Source: Actinomycetes bacterium (lineage in GTDB: Bacteria > Actinomycetota > Actinomycetes > Actinomycetales > Actinomycetaceae). Taken from it: a stretch of 9,242 nt of DNA. Position numbers and translations under genes: made by a program. Below, piece by piece: positions 1 to 5,902 of this stretch. Each line of letters begins with the position of its first letter. The stretch's first letter is position 1. Below the pieces are notes generated by a model, which saw only the letters and a list, made by a program, of their open reading frames with translations, made no database searches and had not been told where the DNA came from. The stretch spans positions 1-9,242 of the forward strand of contig JAEZVQ010000092.1 of assembly GCA_023420745.1 (NCBI GenBank), given 5' to 3'.

Positions 1-345
1 GATCGCGTCGCGGTGATGTACCTCGGGCAGATTGTCGAGATTGGGGACGTCGAAGAGGTCTTCGACCGCCCCCGCCACCCCTACACTCAGGCGCTACTTT
101 CTGCTATTCCAATTCCGGATCCTGATAAGGAACGTTCGCGCGACCGTATTTTGCTACGAGGCGACCTTCCCTCCCCGGCGAATCCGCCTCAGGGATGCCG
201 TTTCCGTTCACGCTGTCCGAAGTTCCTCACACTTTCCGAGGAACAGCAACGCCGATGCGATGAGTTGAATCCTCAGCTCACCACTGAGGGTGAACTCGAC
301 ACGATGGCGGCGTGCCACTATTCAGAAATCGTTAAAGTGTTCTGA
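1..345 (+). CDS. Oligopeptide/dipeptide ABC transporter ATP-binding protein, C-terminal part (5' end outside window)
   Basis: Only the last 114 residues are present and the frame is open at the window edge. The fragment begins [15 protein letters not shown], which matches the stretch just after the switch-histidine loop of Opp/Dpp-type ATPases. [12 protein letters not shown] (residues 26-37) is the signature of the oligopeptide/dipeptide transporter C-terminal region (oligo_HPY), followed by [20 protein letters not shown]. Family proteins of this type hydrolyse ATP at the cytoplasmic face of a peptide importer. Walker A, Walker B and the ABC signature lie upstream, outside the window. Four cysteines (66, 72, 86, 105 of the fragment) follow the family's conserved C-terminal pattern. 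The next gene encodes a peptide-binding lipoprotein, so this is probably the end of one importer locus. Whether it is the D, F or a fused DF subunit cannot be told from the tail. Confidence 0.9.
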   Translation, partial: DRVAVMYLGQIVEIGDVEEVFDRPRHPYTQALLSAIPIPDPDKERSRDRILLRGDLPSPANPPQGCRFRSRCPKFLTLSEEQQRRCDELNPQLTTEGELDTMAACHYSEIVKVF

Positions 346-563
346 AACTTTGTGACGAAACAAACAAATTGCTGGTAGTTTCTTCACGATTTGATCAAGA
401 TGCTGTCTGAAATGTGGATATCGCACGCAGAGTGTCAATCGCTCCCGCTAATGTGAACCACATGACGGGGTGACATTATCTTCTCCTCATTTTCGAGGAC
501 TGGATGGCGTCACTACTGTCGCTCATTCCGAAAGGACAACCCGATACCTGAGGAGGTAATACA
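346..563 (+). promoter_or_regulatory. Gap between transporter ATPase and binding-protein gene; possible leader or promoter region
   Basis: No gene is supported in these 218 nt. There is no clear terminator behind the ATPase. Weak -10-like sequences can be picked out (CATTAT at 474-479, TGGATA at 415-420 with TTGATC 18 nt upstream), but none forms a convincing pair. Small symmetries are a perfect ATGTG-AAC-CACAT repeat at 451-463 and a TCCTC/GAGGA hairpin at 484-499. The gap is long enough for the binding-protein gene to have its own promoter, which would fit its probably higher expression, but this is inference. Confidence 0.35.
550..559 (+). promoter_or_regulatory. Strong Shine-Dalgarno site of the binding-protein gene
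   Basis: GAGGAGGTAA holds a full AGGAGG 7 nt before the GTG at 564 and fixes that start. The site lies within a small inverted repeat (TACCT 545-549, loop GAGG, AGGTA 554-558), so part of it could be paired in the mRNA. A second copy of the 11-mer TGAGGAGGTAA occurs just after the gene at 2259-2269. Confidence 0.75.
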
Positions 564-2246
564 GTGCGACGTTCTGTCCGTGCTGCCGCGGTTGCCGTTT
601 CAGTCGCTGCTCTCGCCCTCGCTGGTTGCTCCAGCTCAGGCAACGGTGACGCGAACGGCTCTGGCGATGTTAATGCCCCTGCTTTGAGTGCTATCAACCC
701 TGTTCCCCGCGACCAGCTTTCCCAGGGTGGTGAGCTGCGTTTCGGCATTACTCAGCTCCCGACCAACTGGAACTTGGCTTCTGCGGCGGGTAACAGCGCT
801 GACTTGAACGCTATCGAGGGCTTCACGATGCCGGCGAACTTCGAGTCGAATGAAAACGGTGAACTCACCCCGAACCCGAACTACCTCACTGATGTGAAGG
901 TCGAGCCCGGGCCGCCGCAGGTCGTCACCCTGACCCTCAACTCGGAGGCAAAGTGGAACGATGGCACCCCGATTACCGCTGCCGACTACATCGCCAGCTG
1001 GAAGGCGAATAACGGTGAAGACTCGGCGTTCCTCATTGCTTCTGATGACGGCTGGAACCAGATCGCCAATATCGAGCAGGGTAAGGATGAGTTTGAGGTT
1101 GTCGTGACCTTCAAGTCTTCTTACCCCGATATTGAGCAGGTACTTTCGACTGTTCAGCGTGCCGATGCTGTCAAGGATGCTGAGACCTTCAACAAGGGTC
1201 GCGAAGGTAAGCCGGTGGTCGAGTGGATGACGGGTCCGTTCAAGATTGCGGATCTCGATGTTTCGCAGCGTACCGTCGCTCTCGTTCCGAACGAAAACTG
1301 GTGGGGCGACAAGCCGCTTCTTGACCGAGTCTCCTTCCGCGAGCTCGATGCTGCGGCAACGCCTAACGCCTACGCAAATAACGAAATCGACGTCTTTGAC
1401 AACATTATCAACGCCGATGCTTACAACAAGGCGCTGACTCGTCCCGACGGTGAGATTCGCGCTGCGGGCGGTAGACAGTGGCGTCACTTCACGGTGAACG
1501 GTAACTCTGGTCTGCTCCAAGACAAGGCTCTGCGTCAGGCGATTACCAAGGGCATCAACCGCGAGGCGATTGCACAGTCCGATCTTGCAGGTCTGCCGGT
1601 CAAGCCCGAAGAACTGATGATGGGTAACCACTTCTTCATGCCCGGTCAGGACGGCTACAAGGACAACTCTGCCGACTACGCGTACAACCCCGAGCAGGCG
1701 GCAAAGGATCTCGACGCCCTTGGCTGGAAGCTCGAAGATGGCGCGAAGTTCCGCACGAAGGACGGTCAGGAACTCAAGATTCAGTACCAGCTGCTCCTCG
1801 GTGTGCCGACCTCGGAAAATGAAGGCAAGCTTTTCCAGGCTGACATGGAGAAGATCGGTGTCAACGTCGAAATGGTCAACAAGTCGTCGGACGACTTCCC
1901 AGCATTCCTGATCGACGGTGAATTTGGTGTCACCTCCTTCACCTGGCAGTCCACCATCTTCCCGATGGCGAACGTTGGTCAGATCTACGCCTGCGATGGT
2001 GGATCGAACTACTCCAACACCTGCGACCCGGAGATCGATAAGCTCCGTGACCAGATTCAGGTTGAGATGGATCACGCCAAGCGCATCGAATTGACCAACC
2101 AGGTCGACAAGCTGATCTGGGATAACGTCATGACGATCCCGCTGTACCGTCGTATGGAGTTCACCGCGGTTCCGAAGAACCTGGCGAACTACGGTGCGTT
2201 TGGTCTCTCCTCCGGTCGTGTCGAGGATATCGGCTACACCAAGTGA
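564..2246 (+). CDS. ABC transporter substrate-binding lipoprotein, oligopeptide type (SBP_bac_5 family)
   Basis: This 560-residue protein is the extracytoplasmic receptor of a peptide importer. A lipoprotein signal peptide is clear: a basic start (MRRSVR), a hydrophobic stretch AAAVAVSVAALALAGC, and a lipobox LAGC with the lipidated cysteine at residue 22. A Ser/Gly/Asn-rich linker follows. The family motif is visible as WNDGTPITAADYIASW near residues 131-146, and NANEID-like and QAITKGINREAIA segments in the middle fit the peptide-binding fold. The length is normal for family 5 solute-binding proteins. The GTG start is chosen for its strong Shine-Dalgarno site and because it gives a complete signal peptide. 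Codons lean to GGT, GCT, CGT and AAG, unlike the GCG/CGC-rich genes downstream, which suggests high expression. The upstream ATPase fragment supports a role in peptide uptake. The exact ligand is unknown. Confidence 0.93.
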   Translation: MRRSVRAAAVAVSVAALALAGCSSSGNGDANGSGDVNAPALSAINPVPRDQLSQGGELRFGITQLPTNWNLASAAGNSADLNAIEGFTMPANFESNENGELTPNPNYLTDVKVEPGPPQVVTLTLNSEAKWNDGTPITAADYIASWKANNGEDSAFLIASDDGWNQIANIEQGKDEFEVVVTFKSSYPDIEQVLSTVQRADAVKDAETFNKGREGKPVVEWMTGPFKIADLDVSQRTVALVPNENWWGDKPLLDRVSFRELDAAATPNAYANNEIDVFDNIINADAYNKALTRPDGEIRAAGGRQWRHFTVNGNSGLLQDKALRQAITKGINREAIAQSDLAGLPVKPEELMMGNHFFMPGQDGYKDNSADYAYNPEQAAKDLDALGWKLEDGAKFRTKDGQELKIQYQLLLGVPTSENEGKLFQADMEKIGVNVEMVNKSSDDFPAFLIDGEFGVTSFTWQSTIFPMANVGQIYACDGGSNYSNTCDPEIDKLRDQIQVEMDHAKRIELTNQVDKLIWDNVMTIPLYRRMEFTAVPKNLANYGAFGLSSGRVEDIGYTK

Positions 2247-2255
2247 GACGTGACG

Positions 2256-2282
2256 GTGTGAGGAGGTAAGCCTCGCTCGCAC
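2256..2282 (+). terminator. Hairpin just after the binding-protein gene, enclosing an orphan Shine-Dalgarno-like site
   Basis: Bases 2256-2266 pair with 2271-2282 to give an 11-bp stem with one G bulge (2275), one G-U pair and a TAAG loop. It begins 10 nt after the stop codon. The 5' arm contains AGGAGGTAAG, yet no ATG, GTG or TTG follows within normal distance, so it is not a working ribosome binding site for any visible gene. It has no T-run. It may be a 3'-end stabilising or terminating structure acting together with the larger hairpin downstream. Confidence 0.5.
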
Positions 2283-2294
2283 GGATTACCAGAA

Positions 2295-2351
2295 ACGAAC
2301 AACGCCGCCACCTCAATCCCCTCTTCGGGGATGACGGTGGCGGCGTTTCGT
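2295..2351. terminator. Bidirectional intrinsic terminator between convergent genes
   Basis: AACGCCGCCACC (2301-2312) pairs perfectly with GGTGGCGGCGTT (2336-2347). Inside, ATCCCC (2316-2321) pairs with GGGGAT (2327-2332) around a 5-nt loop, separated by a 3x3 internal loop. ACGAA/TTCGT (2295-2299 and 2347-2351) could extend the base in an alternative pairing. The plus strand continues with TTTCGTTGT and the minus strand with TTGTTCGTTTCT, so both sides are moderately T-rich. It lies between the convergent binding-protein gene and the minus-strand membrane protein gene, which fits termination in both directions. Confidence 0.8.
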
Positions 2352-2397
2352 TGTGCGCCGCATACTGTTGGGCGGTAGGGCTGGGTGTTAGCGACGC

Positions 2398-3009
2398 CTA
2401 GTACGCGATTAACGCGCCAACCCACGCTCCGACAACGACGAGGCACGCAATGACGGGGGCGACATTCAGGGATGAGGTGATGGCCGGTGGTGTGTCGTTG
2501 ACCTCAAGCCGGACACGTGCGGCACAGTGAGCGCGGCGCTCCATCAGTGTGCGAAAAAGCTCGGCTCCTTGGTTGGCATCGAGGTGGAGGGACAGCGAAT
2601 CAGCAGAATAGTCGATGAACGGTAGCGGCTCCGGGGCTCCCCGACGACGCAACCCCGAGCGCGGCTGCACCGCTGCACAGCGGATCCGCCGGGTCGCGGC
2701 GCCATCCTTGACGCGCAGCACGAGACCGAAGTCGGCATCAGCGTCGAGGATCGAATTCCAGTTGATGACGTGCGTGCGCCACGCATTGCGCACCGTGACG
2801 GTGTCGCGGTCAATGGTGAGCAGGGGCATCCACCACAGCAACCAGAGAATGATCCACAACACCCACGCCACAGGGATCGCACGAGCGGCTGCGTACCACG
2901 GTTCAATCAGGACTAACCACACTGACGAAGCGATTGCGAGTGCAGCAAAGACGAGAGTTGAGATGCGCGCGACGGGGGAGAAGATGAAAAACCGTGGGTG
3001 TTGTGTCAC
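2398..3009 (-). CDS. Membrane protein with bacterial PH domain, function unknown
   Basis: The 203-residue protein has two hydrophobic segments near the N-terminus (about residues 17-36 and 45-64), then a soluble stretch, then a third hydrophobic segment at the C-terminus (about 183-201). The part right after the second segment, PLLTIDRDTVTVRNAWRTHVINWNSILDADADFGLVLRV, resembles the short PH-like domain of actinobacterial membrane proteins (bPH_6 type). No catalytic motif is seen and the role is unknown. I chose the GTG at 3009 because the family usually starts shortly before the first membrane segment. The frame stays open upstream to a GTG at 3057, but those 16 extra residues are unconvincing and have no ribosome binding site. 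No Shine-Dalgarno site precedes 3009 either. A TAAGCT hexamer 7 nt upstream suggests a leaderless mRNA. The gene is divergent from typA (96-nt gap) and convergent with the transporter gene. Confidence 0.8.
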   Translation of the reverse strand: MTQHPRFFIFSPVARISTLVFAALAIASSVWLVLIEPWYAAARAIPVAWVLWIILWLLWWMPLLTIDRDTVTVRNAWRTHVINWNSILDADADFGLVLRVKDGAATRRIRCAAVQPRSGLRRRGAPEPLPFIDYSADSLSLHLDANQGAELFRTLMERRAHCAARVRLEVNDTPPAITSSLNVAPVIACLVVVGAWVGALIAY

Positions 3010-3016
3010 GAAGCTC

Positions 3017-3022
3017 AGCTTA
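3017..3022 (-). promoter_or_regulatory. Candidate -10 element of the PH-domain gene (leaderless start)
   Basis: On the minus strand TAAGCT (TAnnnT pattern) lies 7 nt before the GTG at 3009-3007. That distance would put the transcription start on or next to the start codon. No good -35 was found. The match is modest, and the call rests mainly on spacing and on the absence of a Shine-Dalgarno site. Confidence 0.3.
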
Positions 3023-3091
3023 GCTGTCGTCGCATGTGCGCGTGTCGAATCTCGCACCGGTCGTCGTGCGGTGTGTGCCGGGCGGTGCGAC

Positions 3092-3097
3092 TACAGT
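3092..3097 (+). promoter_or_regulatory. Candidate -10 element of typA (leaderless start)
   Basis: TACAGT fits TAnnnT and ends 8 nt before the GTG at 3106. Transcription would then begin at or very near the start codon. The sequence between (TATTCCAC, preceded by T) contains no Shine-Dalgarno site. No convincing -35 is seen. Confidence 0.4.
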
Positions 3098-3105
3098 TAT
3101 TCCAC

Positions 3106-5046
3106 GTGACTGAACCGCGCAACACCACTGTTCGAGACGATATCCGTAACGTCGCTATTGTCGCTCACGTCGACCATGGGAAGACTACCCTGGTCGATGC
3201 GATGCTGTGGCAATCCGGCGCATTCGACGAGCATGACACCGTCGAGAAGCGCGGGGAACGCATCATGGACTCTGGCGATTTGGAACGCGAAAAGGGGATC
3301 ACGATCCTCGCTAAGAACACCGCGGTGCGCTACCGCGGTCCTGCGGCACAGCAGATGGGACACCCCGAGGGGATTACCATCAACGTTATCGACACGCCGG
3401 GGCACGCAGATTTTGGTGGCGAGGTTGAGCGCGCACTGTCGATGGTTGACGGGGTTCTCCTCCTCGTTGACGCTGCGGAAGGTCCCCTGCCGCAGACGCG
3501 CTTTGTCCTGCGCAAGGCATTGCAGTCACAACTTCCCGTGGTGGTGGTTGTCAACAAAATTGACCGCCCGGATCAGCGAATTGGCGAAGTCGTCGACGAG
3601 ACGATGGATCTACTGCTTTCCCTCGCTGAGGATCTGGTCAGTGAGGGGCTCGACATTGATCTCGACCAGCTTCTCGACGTGCCGGTGATCTACTCGTCAG
3701 CAAAACTTGGGTACTCCTCACTCACCGCACCGCAGCCGGGAGACGAACTCGACGGCAACCTCCAACCGCTCTTTTCCACACTGCTCGAACGCATCCCCGG
3801 CCCTACACACACGCCGGGCGCACCGCTCCAAGCACACGTGACTAATCTCGACGCCTCGCCGTTCCTCGGTCGTATTGCACTGCTGCGGATCCACAACGGT
3901 GAGATCCGCAAGGGGCAGACGGTCGGATGGGCGCGTGCGGATGGCACGATCCAGAGCGCACGCATCGGTGAGCTGCTGCGCACTGAGGGCTTGGAACGTG
4001 TGCCCGCGGAGGTTGCGCACGCCGGTGACATCGTGGCGGTGTCGGGGATCGCGGAGATTACCATCGGCGAAAGTCTGATTGATCCGGACGATCCCCACCC
4101 GCTACCGCTGATTACAGTGGACGAACCGGCGATTTCTATGACGATTGGCACGAATACCTCGCCGCTTGCCGGACGCGTGCGCGGCGCCAAGGTCACGGCA
4201 CGCCAGGTGAAAGATCGCCTCGACCGCGAGTTGATTGGCAACGTGTCACTTCGCGTCCTGCCCACCTCGCGCCCCGATGCATGGGACGTGCAAGGGCGCG
4301 GCGAGTTGGCGCTCGCCATCCTCGTCGAGCAGATGCGCCGCGAGGGATTCGAATTGACGGTTGGGAAACCGCAGGTAGTGACGCGCGTGATCGACGGTGT
4401 CGTATGCGAGCCAATGGAATCGATGACCATTGACGTACCCGAGGAATATCTCGGGCAGGTGACGCAGCTGATGGCGGCACGAAAAGGACGAATGGAGTCG
4501 ATGACCAACCATGGGACAGGGTGGATTCGCCTCCACTTCACTGTCCCGGCACGCGGTCTGATCGGTTTCCACACGCGATTCCTCACCGAGACGCGCGGCA
4601 CGGGCATTGCCTCATCGATTGCCGGCGGCTACGAACCGTGGCACGGTGTCATCGAAACGCGGACAACCGGGTCGCTGGTGGCGGATCGTGCCGGGAATGC
4701 GACGCCCTACGCGATGATTAACCTCCAGGAACGCGGGTCGTTTATCGTCGAAGCCGGGTCGGAGATTTACGAGGGGCAAGTCGTTGGAGAGAATCCACGC
4801 AACGAGGATATGGACGTCAACCTCACACGCGAAAAGAAGCAGACGAATATGCGTTCGGCAACGGCTGACGCCTTTGAAGGGCTGATTCCTCCACGGCGCC
4901 TCACCTTGGAAGAGTCGTTGGAATTCGCCGCTGAAGACGAGTGCGTGGAGGTGACGCCGGAGGCAATCCGCGTGCGCAAAAACGTACTGTCTGCGCAGGA
5001 GCGGTTCAAAATTGCTGCTCGGCAGCGTCGCGAGGCACGTCAGTAG
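3106..5046 (+). CDS. typA: Translational GTPase TypA/BipA
   Basis: TypA/BipA is a ribosome-binding GTPase related to EF-G that helps ribosome assembly and translation under stress. All GTPase motifs are visible: G1 AHVDHGKTT (residues 20-28), G2 with GITI (64-67), G3 DTPGHADF (96-103), G4 NKID (150-153) and G5 SAK (198-200). A beta-barrel domain 2 and EF-G-like domains follow. The C-terminal part has the TypA signature ([23 protein letters not shown], then [14 protein letters not shown]). The 646 residues are slightly longer than the roughly 607 of E. coli BipA. Part of the difference is an insert before G3 (around [13 protein letters not shown]). The frame is open upstream to 2998, but those residues (cysteine-rich, MLCHEAQLSC) lie over the divergent gene's start and do not resemble the family. 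GTG 3106, giving [21 protein letters not shown], is the sensible start. It has no Shine-Dalgarno site and is probably leaderless. Confidence 0.96.
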   Translation: MTEPRNTTVRDDIRNVAIVAHVDHGKTTLVDAMLWQSGAFDEHDTVEKRGERIMDSGDLEREKGITILAKNTAVRYRGPAAQQMGHPEGITINVIDTPGHADFGGEVERALSMVDGVLLLVDAAEGPLPQTRFVLRKALQSQLPVVVVVNKIDRPDQRIGEVVDETMDLLLSLAEDLVSEGLDIDLDQLLDVPVIYSSAKLGYSSLTAPQPGDELDGNLQPLFSTLLERIPGPTHTPGAPLQAHVTNLDASPFLGRIALLRIHNGEIRKGQTVGWARADGTIQSARIGELLRTEGLERVPAEVAHAGDIVAVSGIAEITIGESLIDPDDPHPLPLITVDEPAISMTIGTNTSPLAGRVRGAKVTARQVKDRLDRELIGNVSLRVLPTSRPDAWDVQGRGELALAILVEQMRREGFELTVGKPQVVTRVIDGVVCEPMESMTIDVPEEYLGQVTQLMAARKGRMESMTNHGTGWIRLHFTVPARGLIGFHTRFLTETRGTGIASSIAGGYEPWHGVIETRTTGSLVADRAGNATPYAMINLQERGSFIVEAGSEIYEGQVVGENPRNEDMDVNLTREKKQTNMRSATADAFEGLIPPRRLTLEESLEFAAEDECVEVTPEAIRVRKNVLSAQERFKIAARQRREARQ

Positions 5047-5067
5047 GGGAGTGTCGAGACTCGCTAC
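5043..5067. repeat. Inverted repeat spanning both stop codons of typA and its convergent neighbour
   Basis: GTAG (5043-5046) pairs with CTAC (5064-5067), and GAGT (5049-5052) with ACTC (5059-5062), around the loop GTCGAG and a small GG/G internal loop. The TAG stop of typA and the TAG stop of the minus-strand gene sit in the two arms. With only 17 nt between the genes this may act as a weak two-way terminator. The stem is short and lacks T-runs. Confidence 0.35.
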
Positions 5068-5345
5068 CCAGTGGTTGTGCTGCGCGGCGGGATCGGCATC
5101 GGTGGTGGCGGCACTCGCTTGCCGGTCACCATTGTCGAGGCCTCGACTCGGATGAGACCGCGTCTCGTGTCGACCACGACGTGGTCGCGCGCCACCTCGA
5201 TGAGGTAGCCCAGAGCGTCGTGGAGGCCGTCGCGTAAGCGGTAGCGCACGACGACACGTTCGCCCACGCGCCACTGCGTCCACGGCAATGCGGGCGGCTG
5301 AGGCGCACCAGAGTGGTCGACCTCATGGGTATCGCGATAGTCCAT
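5064..5345 (-). CDS. Small SH3-like domain protein (resembles N-terminal domain of Rv0428c-type acetyltransferases; possibly DUF6725)
   Basis: This 93-residue protein is soluble, with no signal peptide or membrane segment. After a short acidic/proline-rich start comes WTQWRVGERVVVRYRLRDGLHDALGYLIEVARDHVVVDTRRGLIRVEASTMVTGKRVPPPP, residues about 22-81. This looks like a small beta-barrel with alternating hydrophobic strands. From memory it resembles the SH3-like N-terminal domain of actinobacterial GNAT acetyltransferases such as Rv0428c. The acetyltransferase domain is absent and a proline-rich tail ends the protein. The frame extends upstream over fdxA, but ATG 5345 is the credible start: conservation-like sequence begins there, and a TATTAT hexamer sits 7 nt before it with no Shine-Dalgarno site. 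It is convergent with typA (17 nt) and divergent from fdxA. The role is unknown; the family name is from recall and unverified. Confidence 0.75.
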   Translation of the reverse strand: MDYRDTHEVDHSGAPQPPALPWTQWRVGERVVVRYRLRDGLHDALGYLIEVARDHVVVDTRRGLIRVEASTMVTGKRVPPPPMPIPPRSTTTG

Positions 5346-5348
5346 AGG

Positions 5349-5358
5349 TGAGATAATA
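5349..5358. promoter_or_regulatory. Overlapping divergent -10 elements for fdxA (+) and the SH3-like gene (-)
   Basis: On the plus strand TGAGATAAT (5349-5357) is an extended -10 (TGn followed by GATAAT), about 32-33 nt before a start-proximal transcript for fdxA. On the minus strand the same DNA reads TATTAT (5358-5353), 7 nt before the ATG of the SH3-like gene. No strong -35 is seen for either direction. The two promoters appear to share one AT-rich melt site. Confidence 0.5.
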
Positions 5359-5382
5359 CGAAGAGAGAAACAAGTTGAAGAA

Positions 5383-5391
5383 GAGGAAGGA
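5383..5391 (+). promoter_or_regulatory. Shine-Dalgarno site of fdxA
   Basis: GAGGAAGGA lies 5 nt before ATG 5397 in a purine-rich leader and supports that start. Confidence 0.7.
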
Positions 5392-5396
5392 TCGCG

Positions 5397-5720
5397 ATGA
5401 CCTACGTCATTGCCCAACCCTGTGTTGACGTCAAGGATCGTGCCTGTGTCGACGAATGCCCCGTCGACTGCATTTACGAGGGGAAACGCAGCCTTTACAT
5501 CCACCCCGAAGAGTGCGTGGACTGCGGTGCCTGCGAGCCGGTGTGCCCCACCGAAGCGATTTTCTACGAAGACGACCTGCCGGAAGAATGGGCGGATTAC
5601 TACCGCGCCAATACCGATTTCTTCGCTCAACTTGGCTCTCCCGGCGGCGCTCAGCGCGTGGGAGCCCAGGATTTTGACGACGACATGATTGCGAATCTGC
5701 CGCCGCAGAATCAGGACTGA
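5397..5720 (+). CDS. fdxA: Seven-iron ferredoxin ([3Fe-4S][4Fe-4S])
   Basis: This 107-residue small acidic electron carrier acts in the cytoplasm. The first cysteine motif C9-x7-C17-x3-C21-P and the second C40-x2-C43-x2-C46-x3-C50-P match 7Fe ferredoxins. By analogy with Azotobacter FdI, C9, C17 and C50 would hold the 3Fe cluster and C21, C40, C43 and C46 the 4Fe cluster. C25 corresponds to a known non-ligand cysteine. The sequence [32 protein letters not shown] is typical of actinobacterial FdxA, and the C-terminal tail is acidic as usual. The length is normal for the group. A clear Shine-Dalgarno site and an extended -10 lie upstream. In many actinobacteria the next gene is dapC; here it is citrate synthase after a 182-nt gap. 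The redox partners cannot be read from this locus. Confidence 0.96.
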   Translation: MTYVIAQPCVDVKDRACVDECPVDCIYEGKRSLYIHPEECVDCGACEPVCPTEAIFYEDDLPEEWADYYRANTDFFAQLGSPGGAQRVGAQDFDDDMIANLPPQNQD

Positions 5721-5776
5721 GTGCGAGACGCGCCGGCTAAGGGCACGTGTGGTACTTGACAAATTTCCTTTCCGTT

Positions 5777-5797
5777 CGTCGAGCAAAAATCTCGATG
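5777..5797 (+). repeat. Short hairpin in the fdxA-gltA gap
   Basis: CGTCGAG (5777-5783) pairs with CTCGATG (5791-5797), with one G-U pair, around the loop CAAAAAT. It lies about 56 nt after the fdxA stop and just before a candidate -10 for gltA. It could be the fdxA transcript end or an operator. There is no T-run after it. Confidence 0.3.
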
Positions 5798-5801
5798 GCG
5801 A

Positions 5802-5807
5802 GATAAT
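5802..5807 (+). promoter_or_regulatory. Candidate -10 element for gltA
   Basis: GATAAT, in the context GAGATAAT, is the same 8-mer seen at the fdxA promoter (5350-5357 region). A start about 7 nt later would give a leader of roughly 88 nt containing two hairpins. No good -35 is found at 16-18 nt. A perfect TTGACA at 5756-5761 is 40 nt away, too far to pair with it. Confidence 0.35.
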
Positions 5808-5821
5808 CTGAGTGCTAACGA

Positions 5822-5841
5822 GCGCAGCACCGATGCTGCGC
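5822..5841 (+). repeat. Perfect hairpin 1 in the gltA leader
   Basis: GCGCAGCA (5822-5829) pairs perfectly with TGCTGCGC (5834-5841) around a CCGA loop, an 8-bp G+C-rich stem. No T-run follows, so a standard terminator is unlikely. It lies 62 nt before the gltA start and only 1 nt before a second hairpin. Confidence 0.55.
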
Positions 5842-5842
5842 C

Positions 5843-5873
5843 GCCGCCAGACGACACCAATTCGTCAGGCGGC
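5843..5873 (+). repeat. Hairpin 2 in the gltA leader
   Basis: GCCGCC (5843-5848) and GACGA (5850-5854) pair with TCGTC (5862-5866) and GGCGGC (5868-5873), with one A-A mismatch and the loop CACCAAT. The 11 paired bases form a strong structure that ends about 17 nt before the gltA Shine-Dalgarno site. It could be part of a regulated leader or the end of the fdxA transcript. No known riboswitch was recognised. Confidence 0.55.
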
Positions 5874-5902
5874 TGAGATGGACGTGATGGAAGGGGAATG
5901 TG

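Noticed and set aside
451..463. ATGTG-AAC-CACAT palindrome and TGTGA half-site as a GlxR/CRP-like operator
   Set aside because: The spacing and the second half do not fit TGTGA-N6-TCACA; it is a short repeat that could occur by chance.
636..2282. Long open frame (548 codons) on the minus strand opposite the binding-protein gene
   Set aside because: It mirrors the codon pattern of the lipoprotein gene, shows no recognisable domain and has no ribosome binding site. It is a shadow frame.
2998..3105. Upstream extension of the typA frame
   Set aside because: The 36 extra residues are cysteine-rich and unlike TypA, have no ribosome binding site, and run over the divergent gene's start.
5756..5761. 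Perfect TTGACA -35 hexamer after fdxA
   Set aside because: No -10 lies at 16-19 nt; the nearest good one (GATAAT 5802) is 40 nt away.
5346..5786. Upstream extension of the minus-strand SH3-like frame over fdxA
   Set aside because: It lies antisense to a clear ferredoxin gene, and the protein-like sequence begins only at the ATG at 5345.
5810..5818. GAGTGCTAA, a half-site of the HrcA operator CIRCE
   Set aside because: The matching TTAGCACTC half is absent at the required 9-nt spacing, and citrate synthase is not a usual HrcA target.
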